From Kitasatospora sp. GAS204B (GTDB lineage: Bacteria > Actinomycetota > Actinomycetes > Streptomycetales > Streptomycetaceae), in NCBI RefSeq assembly GCF_029892155.1, contig NZ_JARZAG010000034.1, positions 1-64,000 on the forward strand: a stretch of 64,000 nucleotides of DNA. The letters are read 5' to 3'. The notes below the pieces were generated by a model that saw only the letters and a program-made list of their open reading frames with translations, was not told the DNA's origin and ran no database searches. The position numbers were made by a program, and so were the translations under genes. Below are positions 50,836 through 59,201 of the stretch, one piece after another; within the stretch, counting starts at the first letter, position 1, and each line of letters starts with the position of its first letter.

Positions 50836-50840
50836 CAAGG

Positions 50841-50907
50841 CGGAGGATACGAGATTCGAACTCGTGAGGGGTTGCCGCCAACACGCTTTCCAAGCGTGCG
50901 CCCATAG
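50841..50907 (-). tRNA. 3'-partial tRNA-Ser(GGA) relic
   Basis: Reading the minus strand, the segment from about 50907 to 50841 is the 3' part of a serine tRNA: anticodon arm CACGC-TTGGAAA-GCGTG (anticodon GGA), long variable arm, perfect T arm ACGAG-TTCGAAT-CTCGT, and acceptor half ATCCTCCG. The matching 5' acceptor strand GGAGGAT and the D arm are missing: upstream bases read GGTTGCAGCTAT. The variable stem also has a mismatch. It cannot be a functional tRNA. Such 3' fragments are typical of integration attachment-site remnants. No integrase gene is nearby. Confidence 0.7.
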
Positions 50908-51005
50908 CTGCAACCCACGCAGCCGTCGACGCCGCCGCCGCGATCCGGTAGGTCGGGACGCCGGCGTCGGCCGTCGAGCCGACCGCGGCCGTCAGCCCCA
51001 GTTCG

Positions 51006-52229
51006 CTACCCCGCCACCCCCTGCGGGTCCGCCAGGTACGGCCCCCACGCCAGCTCCGCCGCCCCCACCAACCCCCCGTGCGCCAGGGCGGAGGCGGCGA
51101 TCGGGACCTGGTCGCAGCGTCCCCAGAGGCTGTGCCGGATCACCGCCTCCGGTAGGCGGTCGGGGGCGGCGGCGAGGAGGTCGCGGTGGAGGCCGGCGAG
51201 GACGATGCGGTCGGGGTTGAGGATGTTGGCCAGGCCCGCGAGGCCCAGGGCGAGGCGGTCGACCACCTGGTGCACTGCCGCCCGGGCGGCGGGGTCCCGG
51301 TCGGCGGTCCGGGTCAGTTCGCGGGCCTGGTCGAGCAGTTGGCCCGTAGGGTCGCTCGGGCGCCCGGCGGCGGCGAGGAGGGCGGCCGGGTCGGTCTCGA
51401 CGTTGAGGCAGCCTCGGTTGCCGCAGGGGCAGGGGCGGCCCAGCGGATCCACCGTCAGGTGGCCGACCTCCAGGGCGAGGCCGGCGCTGCCGGTGTGCAG
51501 GCGGCCGTCCACCACCAGGGCGCCGCCCACGCCGCGGTGGCCGGAGGTGACCAGGAGCAGGTGGCGGGCGTCGCGGCCGGCGCCGTGGCGGTGTTCGGCG
51601 AGGGCGGCCAGGTTGGCGTCGTTGGCGACGGCGGTGGGCAGCGGGCGGCGGGCCCGGGGGCCGAGGTCCTGGGCGGCCATGGCGGCGGCGAACAGCGCGG
51701 CGGCGGGGGTGTCGCCGGGCCAGCCGAAGGTCAGCGCGGCGGGGGCGGTGCCCTCCGGCTCGCGGACCGGGTTGGGCAGCGCGAGTGCGGCGCCCAGGCA
51801 GCGGCGGTGGTCGGCGCGGATCAGTTCGGCACCGGCCTCGGCGATCGCTCCGATCACCGAGGCCGGGTCGGTGCGGGCGGGCAGCGGGTGCCGGACCGGC
51901 TCGCCCAGCGACCCGCCCAGGCCGGCCAGCGCCACCGTGAGGCCGTCGGCGTGCAGTTGGGCGGCGAGCACCACCGGGCCGTCGGGCGCCAGGTCCAGCC
52001 GGTGGGAGGGGCGGCCCCGGCTGCTGCCGATCGGGTGCTGGTCGACCGTCACCAGGCCGAGCGCGGCCAGTTCGCCCGCGACGGCGCCGGCCGTGGCCCG
52101 GGTGACTCCCAGGGCGGCGGTGAGGGCGGAGCGGGTCGGGGCGCGGCCGGTGTGGACCAGCTCGAGGGCGGGCCCGAGCAGGCTGCGGCCTCGATCCGGC
52201 GCGCGACGGGTTGTCGGAGTGTGCGGCAC
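51006..52229 (-). CDS. ROK-family transcriptional repressor
   Basis: A 407-residue NagC/XylR-type repressor: N-terminal winged helix (GPALELVHTGRAPTRSALT, LGVTRATAGAVAGELAALG) and a ROK sugar-kinase-like domain (LLVTSGHRGVGGALVV, GRLHTGSAGLALEVGHLTV, CPCGNRGCLNVET with the structural zinc cysteines). Effector is likely a sugar or its derivative. GTG start at 52229, directly behind the GAGGA ribosome site. It is divergent from an MFS gene and is likely to regulate it. Confidence 0.9.
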   Translation of the reverse strand: MPHTPTTRRAPDRGRSLLGPALELVHTGRAPTRSALTAALGVTRATAGAVAGELAALGLVTVDQHPIGSSRGRPSHRLDLAPDGPVVLAAQLHADGLTVALAGLGGSLGEPVRHPLPARTDPASVIGAIAEAGAELIRADHRRCLGAALALPNPVREPEGTAPAALTFGWPGDTPAAALFAAAMAAQDLGPRARRPLPTAVANDANLAALAEHRHGAGRDARHLLLVTSGHRGVGGALVVDGRLHTGSAGLALEVGHLTVDPLGRPCPCGNRGCLNVETDPAALLAAAGRPSDPTGQLLDQARELTRTADRDPAARAAVHQVVDRLALGLAGLANILNPDRIVLAGLHRDLLAAAPDRLPEAVIRHSLWGRCDQVPIAASALAHGGLVGAAELAWGPYLADPQGVAG

Positions 52230-52276
52230 TCCTCTATTCTCACTTTGTGCCGCTCCTAAACAAAATACGCTCCACC

Positions 52277-53500
52277 ATGCCTCACCCGTCCGCCACGGCG
52301 GCCACCGCCTGGTCGGCCGCCCGGCTCGCGCTGACCGCCTTCTTCGCCGTCGACGGCTTCCTCTTCGCCGCCTGGGTGGTCCGGATCCCCGACATCCGGG
52401 CCCAGGTGCACGCCTCGCACTCGGCGCTCGGGCTCGCGCTGCTCTGCGTCTCGGCCGGCGCGGTGGCGACCATGCCGCTGGTCGGCCGGCTCTGCCTGCG
52501 CCACGGCAGCCGCCGGATCACCGTGCTCTCGCTCGCCGTGCTGAGCGCCGCGGTGGTGCTGCCGCCGCACGCCCACTCGGTGCCCACGCTCGGCGCGGTG
52601 CTGCTGCTCTTCGGCGCCGGGTACGGGGCCGCCAACGTCGCGATGAACAGCACCGCCGTCGAGCTGGTGGCCGAGCTGCGGCGTCCCGTGATGCCCAGCT
52701 TCCACGCTGGCTACAGCCTCGGCGGGCTGCTCGGCGCGGCGGTCGGCGGGCTGCTGGCCGGGCAGCTGACGGCCAGTTGGGCACTGGCCTGCAGCGGCGT
52801 GCTGGGGGTGCTGGTCACTGCCGGGGCGGGGGTGGTGCTGCTACGTGGCGACTCCCCCAGTCACGACTCCCCCGCTCCCCCGCGCAGCAGCACCGCTCCG
52901 CCGCGCGACACGCCGGCCGAGCGCGGCGCCGGCCGGCCGCTGGCGCGCGCCGCCAAGCTGCTGGTGCCGCTGGTCGGACTGACCGCACTGTGCAGCTCGT
53001 ACGGCGAAGGCTCGCTCGCCGACTGGGCCACCCTGCACCTGACCGACGACGTGCACGCGAGCGCGGCGCTGGCCGCCTTCGGCTACGCCGCCTACGCCTT
53101 CGCGATGACCGCCGGACGCCTGGCCGGCACCTGGCTGTCGATCCGGCTCGGCCCCGCCCGCCTGATGGTGGCGGGCGGTCTGACGGCGGGCGCCGGCATG
53201 CTGGTCGCCGCGCTCACCCCCTCCCCCTGGCTGGTGCTGGCTGGCTTCGTGCTGGTCGGGCTCGGACTCGCCAACCTCTTCCCGCTGGCGATCGCCCGGG
53301 CCGGCGAGCTCGGCGGGCCGCGCGGGGTGGCCACCGCCTCCACGCTCGGGTACGCGGGCATGCTGATCGGCCCGCCGGTGATCGGCTTCCTGGCCGACGC
53401 GGCGAGCCTGCCGCTGGCGCTGACCACGGTCTCCGCCGCCGCGGCGGGAGCCGCCGCACTGGCGGCGCTGGTGCACCGGGTCGGGCGACGACACGGCTAA
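52277..53500 (+). CDS. Major facilitator superfamily transporter (YbjJ-like)
   Basis: A 407-residue MFS protein with about 12 membrane helices in two blocks joined by a hydrophilic loop near residue 200 (SPSHDSPAPPRSSTAPPRDT). Helix 1 VDGFLFAAWVVRIPDIRAQV and the A-type loop RLCLRHGSRR match YbjJ/inner-membrane MFS proteins of unknown substrate. The divergent ROK regulator suggests that the substrate or inducer is a sugar or sugar-like compound. ATG 52277. Confidence 0.85.
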   Translation: MPHPSATAATAWSAARLALTAFFAVDGFLFAAWVVRIPDIRAQVHASHSALGLALLCVSAGAVATMPLVGRLCLRHGSRRITVLSLAVLSAAVVLPPHAHSVPTLGAVLLLFGAGYGAANVAMNSTAVELVAELRRPVMPSFHAGYSLGGLLGAAVGGLLAGQLTASWALACSGVLGVLVTAGAGVVLLRGDSPSHDSPAPPRSSTAPPRDTPAERGAGRPLARAAKLLVPLVGLTALCSSYGEGSLADWATLHLTDDVHASAALAAFGYAAYAFAMTAGRLAGTWLSIRLGPARLMVAGGLTAGAGMLVAALTPSPWLVLAGFVLVGLGLANLFPLAIARAGELGGPRGVATASTLGYAGMLIGPPVIGFLADAASLPLALTTVSAAAAGAAALAALVHRVGRRHG

Positions 53501-53578
53501 GGCACCACAGGCACTACTGGCAGCACGGGCAGCACGGGCAGCACAGGCACTACAGGCACTACAGGTAGGGGCACCACG
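53501..53578. repeat. 9-bp degenerate tandem repeat
   Basis: Seven 9-bp units of the form GGCAnnACn run from 53501 to 53563 (for example GGCACCACA, GGCAGCACG twice, GGCACTACA twice), followed by GGTAGG and GGCACCACG. It lies directly after the MFS stop, before the HutD gene. Confidence 0.8.
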
Positions 53579-53592
53579 GGTAGCCTGCCCGG

Positions 53593-54081
53593 ATGAGCGT
53601 CCATCACCTCCCCGCCGCCGCCCGCACCGTCACCCCCTGGCGCAACGGCGGCGGCCGCACCCGCGAGGTCGCGGCCGATCCCGGCGGGGCGTGGCGGGTG
53701 AGCCTGGCGGAGGTCGCGGCGGACGGGCCGTTCTCGGTCTTCCCCGGGCTGGCCCGGATCCTCACCGTGGTCGACGGGGCCGGCCTCGAGCTGACCGTCG
53801 GCGACCACGCGCCGGTGACCGTCCCGCCGCTTCGGCCGTTCGCCTTCCCCGGTGATCTGCCGACCAGCGCCCGGCTGCTCGGCGGCCCGGTCACCGCACT
53901 CAATCTGATGACCCGTCAGCCGGGTGCCGAGGTCACCCTGCTCCCCGGCGGCGAGCAGCTGCGCCCGGCATCGGGCGGCAGCCTGCTGGCCGTCGCGCTC
54001 GACGGTTACGACGCGGTCCTGGTCAGCCACCCCTCGACCGCGCCGGGGCCGGCCGGGCTGACGGCGCTGATCCGCCTGTGA
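53593..54081 (+). CDS. HutD/Ves-family protein
   Basis: A 162-residue double-cupin protein: VTPWRNGGGRTREVAADP, WRVSLAEVAADGPFSVFPGL, ILTVVDGAGLELTV and FPGDLPTSARLLGGPVTALN are typical of HutD (Ves in E. coli). HutD is linked to histidine utilisation in some bacteria; no hut genes are adjacent. ATG 53593. Confidence 0.9.
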   Translation: MSVHHLPAAARTVTPWRNGGGRTREVAADPGGAWRVSLAEVAADGPFSVFPGLARILTVVDGAGLELTVGDHAPVTVPPLRPFAFPGDLPTSARLLGGPVTALNLMTRQPGAEVTLLPGGEQLRPASGGSLLAVALDGYDAVLVSHPSTAPGPAGLTALIRL

Positions 54082-54173
54082 AGCCCGGGCGTCCGGTGTG
54101 AAGCCACGGCGAAAGCCCCGCGCTCTCCCCGAACCCCCTGGCCAACCGCGCCCCCTGCTGCCATCCTCACGCC

Positions 54174-54884
54174 ATGCGCCAAGACCTCGCCGCCCAGGCC
54201 CGACGCCTCGTCAGCACCCGCTTCCCCGACGCCCTCGGGGCGGTGCTCGGCGGCTCGGCCGCGAGCGGCCGGGTGACGGCCGGCAGCGACCTGGACCTGG
54301 CGATCCTGGCCCGGGTGGGGACCTACCGCGAGACCATCCGGTTCGAGGGTCGGGTCGCCGAGCTCTTCGTGCACACGCCGAACGCCCTGCCGGAGCTCTT
54401 CGCCGCGAGCCGGGCGGACCGGCGCGGGGTGATGCAGCGGGTGTACGCGGAGGGCGTGGTGCTGCACGACCCCGAGGGCCACGCCACCCAGGCCCGGGCG
54501 ACGGCCGAGACCGAACTCGCCGCCGGACCCCCGCCGCTCACCGAGGAACAGCGCGAAGCACTGCGCTACAGCCTGACCGAGGCGATGGACGACCTCGCCG
54601 ACAACCCCGACCCGGAGGAGCGGGCCGCCCTCGCCGACGGACTGCTGCGCACCGCCGCCGACCTGCTCTGCGACCACCACCGGGCCTGGAACGGCGCCGG
54701 CAAGTGGCTCCCCCGCCGGCTGCGTGCCGCCGCCCCGGCCCTCGGCGCGGCCCTGCTCACCGCCCACCGCACCGCGCCCGAGGACCCCACCGCCCTGCTG
54801 CATGCGAGCGGTCGCGTGCTGGCCCGCACCGGCGGCACGCTGCGCGAGGGGTTCCGGCGCGAGTGGAGCGGCAGCGGAAGCTGA
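54174..54884 (+). CDS. Nucleotidyltransferase-fold protein
   Basis: A 236-residue protein. The NTase core motif GGSAASGRVTAGSDLDLAIL is at residues about 24-46, with the two metal Asp in SDLDL; a third carboxylate may be Glu in RVAELFVHT. The remaining half is helical (KNTase/HEPN-like). Substrate unknown; similar folds include antibiotic adenylyltransferases and MNT antitoxins. A separate HEPN partner is not seen. ATG 54174. Confidence 0.75.
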   Translation: MRQDLAAQARRLVSTRFPDALGAVLGGSAASGRVTAGSDLDLAILARVGTYRETIRFEGRVAELFVHTPNALPELFAASRADRRGVMQRVYAEGVVLHDPEGHATQARATAETELAAGPPPLTEEQREALRYSLTEAMDDLADNPDPEERAALADGLLRTAADLLCDHHRAWNGAGKWLPRRLRAAAPALGAALLTAHRTAPEDPTALLHASGRVLARTGGTLREGFRREWSGSGS

Positions 54885-54910
54885 GCGATCCCGGCGAACT
54901 CCGGCACCGC

Positions 54911-55408
54911 TCAGCCGGGTTGCCGCACCATCCAGACGTCCACCGCGTCCGCCCGCTCCACCGTGAAGCCGAACCGCTCGTAGAGTCGCCGCGCCGGGCT
55001 GCCCTGGAGGACGTTCAGGCGCACCGTCCGGCCCGACCGGTCCGCTCGGGCGAGCAACTCGGTCAGCACCGCGCCGCCGAGACCGCGACCCTGCCGCTCC
55101 GGAGCCAGGTAGAAGTGCTCCAACCAGTGCCCGTCCGCCGCCGGGCGCAGCGCGACGCAGCCCGCGAATGCGTCGGCCTCGCCGTCACAGCCCTCGAAAG
55201 CGTCGGCCTCGCCGTCACAGCCCTCGAAAGCGTCGGCTGCCAGGATCACCCAGGTGTGCTCCGCCACGAAGCCGTCGCGCAGGCGCCGGCGGACCCCGGC
55301 GGGGTCGTAGCGCCCCAGCCGCTCCAGGTCGGCGCGGAGCACCACCGCACGCAGCTCAGCGATGGGCTCGACGTCCTCGGGGCGGGCCGGGCGCAGGCGA
55401 ACGGTCAT
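54911..55408 (-). CDS. GNAT acetyltransferase with internal tandem repeat
   Basis: A 165-residue GNAT: VRLRPARPEDVEPIAELRAV, the acetyl-CoA-binding ERQGRGLGGAVLTELLAR (motif A) and RLYERFGFTVER. Between strand 2 and 3, a 10-residue unit DAFEGCDGEA is duplicated in frame (encoded by 30-bp repeats), adding a Cys- and acid-rich loop. Substrate unknown. It is adjacent to the hexapeptide-acyltransferase gene on the same strand with a 9-bp gap, so they are likely cotranscribed. Confidence 0.85.
   Translation of the reverse strand: MTVRLRPARPEDVEPIAELRAVVLRADLERLGRYDPAGVRRRLRDGFVAEHTWVILAADAFEGCDGEADAFEGCDGEADAFAGCVALRPAADGHWLEHFYLAPERQGRGLGGAVLTELLARADRSGRTVRLNVLQGSPARRLYERFGFTVERADAVDVWMVRQPG
55171..55230 (-). 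repeat. 30-bp in-frame tandem repeat in the GNAT gene
   Basis: CGTCGGCCTCGCCGTCACAG plus CCCTCGAAAG occurs at 55171-55200 and exactly again at 55201-55230, with partial matches on both flanks. Confidence 0.9.
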
Positions 55409-55417
55409 GACGGCGGG

Positions 55418-56170
55418 TCAGCTCCCGGTCGGTGGACGCAGGTCCCAGCCGACCAGCGCGCGCAGTTGCTCGGCCGTGATGCCGTCGGGCAGCGGGCGCG
55501 GCGCGTCGTGCCGGAACGGCGGCTGCCAGCCCTGTGCCTCGGTGAAGCTGCGCACCACGCGGGCGGGGGCGCCGGCCACCACGCTGTGGTCGGGGACCTC
55601 GCCGCGCACCACCGAGCCGGCCGCGACGACGACGTTGCGGCCCAGCCGGGCGCCGGGCAGGATCACCGCGCCGGTCCCGATCCAGCTGCCGGCGCCGATC
55701 TCGACCGGCTCGTTGCGCGGCCACTGCTTGCCGATCGGCAGGGTGGTGTCGCGGTACTCGTGGGCCTGGTCGCTGATGTAGACGTTCGGGCCGGTCCAGA
55801 CGTCGTCGCCGAGCACGATCGACTGGTGCCCGACCAGGTGGCTGCCCCGGCCTATCACGCAGCCGCCGCCGATGGTGATCACGGGCTCGGGGCCCAGGTC
55901 GAGGCCGGGCAGGAAACCGGCCGAGATGGTGACCCGCTCGCCGATGATGCAGAACGGGCCGATCGCGATCGACTGCTCGTTGAAGACGGTGCCCAGTGGG
56001 AAGGCGAACTTGCTGCCGTCACCGAGCGTGTGGAACCGGTACGGACCCGGGTTCCGGTTGGTGACGGCGCCCGTCTCCTGCACCCAGCGCCAGCCCCGGT
56101 GCACGACTCGCCCGGCGGCACGGCGGGCCCGGGAGCGGACGGCGGTGAGCAGGGCGGCGGCGTTGGGCAT
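55418..56170 (-). CDS. Hexapeptide-repeat acyltransferase
   Basis: A 250-residue left-handed beta-helix acyltransferase: repeated hexapeptides (IAIGPFCIIGERVTISAG, ITIGGGCVIGRGSHLVG, VEIGAGSWIGTGAVILPG) and the trimeric LbH C-terminal element RNVVVAAGSVVRGEVPDHS. The His of DQAHEYRD is the probable catalytic base. It would O- or N-acylate a sugar, or another acceptor. ATG 56170. Confidence 0.85.
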   Translation of the reverse strand: MPNAAALLTAVRSRARRAAGRVVHRGWRWVQETGAVTNRNPGPYRFHTLGDGSKFAFPLGTVFNEQSIAIGPFCIIGERVTISAGFLPGLDLGPEPVITIGGGCVIGRGSHLVGHQSIVLGDDVWTGPNVYISDQAHEYRDTTLPIGKQWPRNEPVEIGAGSWIGTGAVILPGARLGRNVVVAAGSVVRGEVPDHSVVAGAPARVVRSFTEAQGWQPPFRHDAPRPLPDGITAEQLRALVGWDLRPPTGS

Positions 56171-56227
56171 GCGCACACGGTAGCCGCCCCCCGCCGCCCG
56201 CAGGCCGTCAGGGGAGCAAGATCACAC

Positions 56228-57019
56228 CTACGCCTCCTCAGACAGATCCAGGACCCACGGCGCCGGCCGGCGCTCCAGGAAGGCCGTCATCCCCTGCTGC
56301 GCCTCCGGCGAGCCGAACAGCCGGGCGGACTGCTTGACCCGGGCGTCCGCGTCCTGCTCGAAGGAGCGCACCACCTCGGCGTTGACCAGCCGCTTGGTCT
56401 CGGCAAGCCCCTGCGGCGAGGCCAGGCGCAACGCCGCCAGCACCTCGGCCAGCGCCTTCGCCGCCTCGTCCGCCTCGCCGGCGGCCACGGTGATCAGGCC
56501 GATCCGGGCCGCCTCGACGGCGTCGAAGGTCTCCCCGGTCAGGTAGTAGCGGGACGCGGCGCGCGACTCCAGCTTGGGGCGCAGCGGCAGCGAGATGACG
56601 GCGGGGGCCAGGCCGAGTCGCACCTCGGTGAAGGCGAAGGTGGCGGCGGGACCGGCGATCACCAGGTCGGCCGCGCCGAGCAGGCCGAGCCCGCCGGCCC
56701 TGACGTGCCCGTTGACGAAGGCGATCACCGGCTTGGGGCAGTCCACGATGGCCCGCTGGAGGTCGACCAGGCCGCGCGGCCCGACCGTCGGGTCGCTGCC
56801 GGTGGCCTCCGAGAGGTCCGCGCCCGCGCAGAACACCTTGCCGGTGTGGCCGAGCACCACGGCCCGCACCGCCGGATCAGCGGCGGCGTCCGCCAGGCCC
56901 TGCGCCAGTTCGGCCATCAGCCGGGTGGAGAGCGCGTTGCGGTTGTGCGGGGAGTCCAGCTCCAGGGTGGTGACGGCGCCGGCCGTGCTGCTGCGGACGA
57001 GGGGGGCTGCGCTGGTCAT
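56228..57019 (-). CDS. Enoyl-CoA hydratase/isomerase family protein
   Basis: A 263-residue crotonase: VTTLELDSPHNRNALSTRLM, VVLGHTGKVFCAGADLSEA (oxyanion), CPKPVIAFVNGHVRAGGLGLLG, FAFTEVRLGLAPAVISLPL. The catalytic Glu of hydratases (GxxE) is present in TEVRLG; whether it hydrates or isomerises is open. ATG 57019. Confidence 0.9.
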   Translation of the reverse strand: MTSAAPLVRSSTAGAVTTLELDSPHNRNALSTRLMAELAQGLADAAADPAVRAVVLGHTGKVFCAGADLSEATGSDPTVGPRGLVDLQRAIVDCPKPVIAFVNGHVRAGGLGLLGAADLVIAGPAATFAFTEVRLGLAPAVISLPLRPKLESRAASRYYLTGETFDAVEAARIGLITVAAGEADEAAKALAEVLAALRLASPQGLAETKRLVNAEVVRSFEQDADARVKQSARLFGSPEAQQGMTAFLERRPAPWVLDLSEEA

Positions 57020-57163
57020 CGCGGTAGGACCTGCTTTCCGGTATCCGATATGAGGGTGGGTCGGACGGGCTGGGAGCACTCTGGCACGCCGGGCCGCCTC
57101 CGAACCAGAGGCCACAGGTCGGGCCGCGCGGCAGAGCGCGAATTCGGCGGGCTGAGACCCCCG

Positions 57164-57835
57164 CTAGCCGAGCCACCCCGGCCGCACCAGCCCGCTCTCG
57201 TAGGCCAGCACCACCAGCTGCGCCCGGTCGCGGGCGCCGAGCTTGACCATCGCGCGGCTGACGTGGGTCTTCGCGGTGAGCGGGCTGACCACCAGGCGGC
57301 GGGCGATCTCGGCGTTGGACAGGCCCATGCCGACCAGGGTGAGCACCTCCCGCTCACGCTCCGTCAGCTGGTCGAGCGAGGGTCCCGCGGCGTCGGCCGG
57401 GACCTTGGAGCGCGCCGCGAACTCGCCGATCAGGCGGCGGGTGACGCCGGGCGAGAGCAGCGCGTCGCCGGCCGCCACCACCCGCACCGCGCGCAGCAGG
57501 TCGGCCGGCTCGGTGTCCTTGACCAGGAATCCGGAGGCGCCGCCGCGCAGCGCCTCGAAGACGTACTCGTCCAGTTCGAAGGTGGTCAGCACCACCACCT
57601 TGACCTCGGCCAGTTCAGGGTTGGCGGTGATCCGGCGGGTGGCCTCCAAGCCGTCGAGGCCGGGCATCCGGATGTCCATCAGGACCACGTCGGGCCGCAG
57701 TTCGGCGGCCAGTGCGACGGCCGCCGCGCCGTCCGCGGCCTCGCCGACCACCTGGAGGTCGGCCTGGGCGTCGAGCAGCGCCTTGAAACCGGCCCGGACC
57801 AGCATCTGATCGTCCGCCAGCAGGACCCGGATCAT
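57164..57835 (-). CDS. NarL/LuxR-family response regulator
   Basis: A 223-residue response regulator: receiver with acidic pair DD (residues 8-9), phospho-acceptor Asp 54 in VLMDIRMPG, Lys in FLVKDTEP, and C-terminal LuxR-type HTH (LTEREREVLTLVGMGLSNAE, LVVSPLTAKTHVSRAMVKLG). Its start overlaps the stop of the histidine kinase gene (57832-57835), so the pair is translationally coupled. Regulon unknown. Confidence 0.95.
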   Translation of the reverse strand: MIRVLLADDQMLVRAGFKALLDAQADLQVVGEAADGAAAVALAAELRPDVVLMDIRMPGLDGLEATRRITANPELAEVKVVVLTTFELDEYVFEALRGGASGFLVKDTEPADLLRAVRVVAAGDALLSPGVTRRLIGEFAARSKVPADAAGPSLDQLTEREREVLTLVGMGLSNAEIARRLVVSPLTAKTHVSRAMVKLGARDRAQLVVLAYESGLVRPGWLG

Positions 57836-59100
57836 CGCCCGTGCTCCTCGTCCGTCGCGTTGGTGGTCGGCAGGTGCGCCACCACCCGGAAGCCGCCCGC
57901 GTGCGGCCCCGCCGTCAGCGTGCCACCCAGTGCCTGGGCCCGCTCCCGCATCCCGGCCAGTCCGTTGCCGCCACCGGCCGGTTCGCCGGCGTCGGGTGCG
58001 GCGGCCGGCCCCGCGTCCGTCACCCGGACGGTCAGGCTCACGGGCGCCGTCCAGTCCAGCAGCACCTCGGCTCGGCGCGCGGCCGAGTGCCGGATCACGT
58101 TGGTCAGCGCCTCCTGGACGATCCGGAAGGCCGCGAGGCCGACTCCGGCAGGCACCGCCCGTTCCTCGCCCGCCGTCCGCACGGTGACGGTCAGGCCGGC
58201 GTGCGCGGCCTGCTCGGTCAGCTCGGTCAGCCGGTCCAGGCCCGGCGCGGGACGGCGCGGGGCGGCGGCGTCCGGGCCGCGCAGGGTGCCGAGCACCTGG
58301 CGGACCTCGCCGAGCGCCTCCTTGCTGGCGGCCTTGATGGTGACCAGCGCGGCCCGCGCCTGTTCGGGCTGATCATCGATCAGCTCCAGCGCCACCCCGG
58401 CCTGGACGTGGATCAACGAGATGCTGTGGGCCAGGATGTCGTGCAGCTCGCGGGCCATCCGCAGCCGTTCCTCGTCCGCCCGGCGGGCGGCGGCGGCCTG
58501 GCGGGCGGCGCGGTGCGCGGCGAACCGCTCGTGGCGGAACCGGAACAGCTCGGCGACGGCGGCCAGCAGCAGGGCCAGTGCGGTCAGGCCGACCTCCGGC
58601 CAGGCGCCGACCGACCCGGCCGTGCCACGCAGCCACCCGTGCGGCACCGCGTAGGCGAGCAGCAGGTGGCCGCCGTAGACGCCGAGCAGGCTCAGCAGCG
58701 CCGCCCGGCGGTGGCCGTCCCGGACGGCGACGCAGTAGGCCACCGCGAAGGAGGCGAAGACCGGGCCGTACGGGTAGCCGGCGGCCAGGTAGCCGAACGT
58801 GATGGCGCCGGTGCCGGCCACCACCAGGACCGGGTGGCGCCGGCGCAGCACCAGCAGCGCCGGCCCGAGCGCCAGCAGCAGGTAGCCGAACGCGTCCAGC
58901 GGCACCCGGGGCGGCACCTGGTGCTTGGCCGCGCCGGCGCTGCCGGCCAGTTGGAGGACGGCGACCAGGGCCGAGGAGACCACCGGCAGAGCCGGCGGGC
59001 GGCCCCTGAACCAGGGCGGCCCGGCGGGCCTTCGCCACGGCGGACCCCACGGGCCGCGTTCCGCGCCGCCGTCCGAGGGGCTCGTACTGGAAGGGCTCAT
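57832..59100 (-). CDS. Sensor histidine kinase (NarX-like, HisKA_3)
   Basis: A 422-residue kinase. Several membrane helices (residues about 40-180) precede a DHp domain with His 220 in MARELHDILAHSISLI and the ATPase domain with LTNVIRHSAARRAEV (N box) and GNGLAGMRERAQALGG. No periplasmic sensor domain of size is seen, so it probably senses the membrane itself. Cognate of the overlapping NarL-type regulator. Confidence 0.95.
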   Translation of the reverse strand: MSPSSTSPSDGGAERGPWGPPWRRPAGPPWFRGRPPALPVVSSALVAVLQLAGSAGAAKHQVPPRVPLDAFGYLLLALGPALLVLRRRHPVLVVAGTGAITFGYLAAGYPYGPVFASFAVAYCVAVRDGHRRAALLSLLGVYGGHLLLAYAVPHGWLRGTAGSVGAWPEVGLTALALLLAAVAELFRFRHERFAAHRAARQAAAARRADEERLRMARELHDILAHSISLIHVQAGVALELIDDQPEQARAALVTIKAASKEALGEVRQVLGTLRGPDAAAPRRPAPGLDRLTELTEQAAHAGLTVTVRTAGEERAVPAGVGLAAFRIVQEALTNVIRHSAARRAEVLLDWTAPVSLTVRVTDAGPAAAPDAGEPAGGGNGLAGMRERAQALGGTLTAGPHAGGFRVVAHLPTTNATDEEHGR

Positions 59101-59201
59101 GCCGGAAGGCTAGGCGAGGACCGCCCCGGCCGACGTCAGCCCGCCGGGGTGGTCACCCGTACTCCCCCGGGAGTACGGCGTACGCGGTCGAGCTCTGCGC
59201 C

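Noticed and set aside
54174-54884. MNT-HEPN toxin-antitoxin system
   Set aside because: The nucleotidyltransferase motif is present but no adjacent HEPN toxin gene exists; the protein is also longer than typical MNT antitoxins.
54098-58372. A 1424-codon open frame on the plus strand
   Set aside because: It overlaps six recognisable genes in other frames (NTase, GNAT, acyltransferase, crotonase, response regulator, kinase) and its translation is Arg/Pro/Gly low-complexity.
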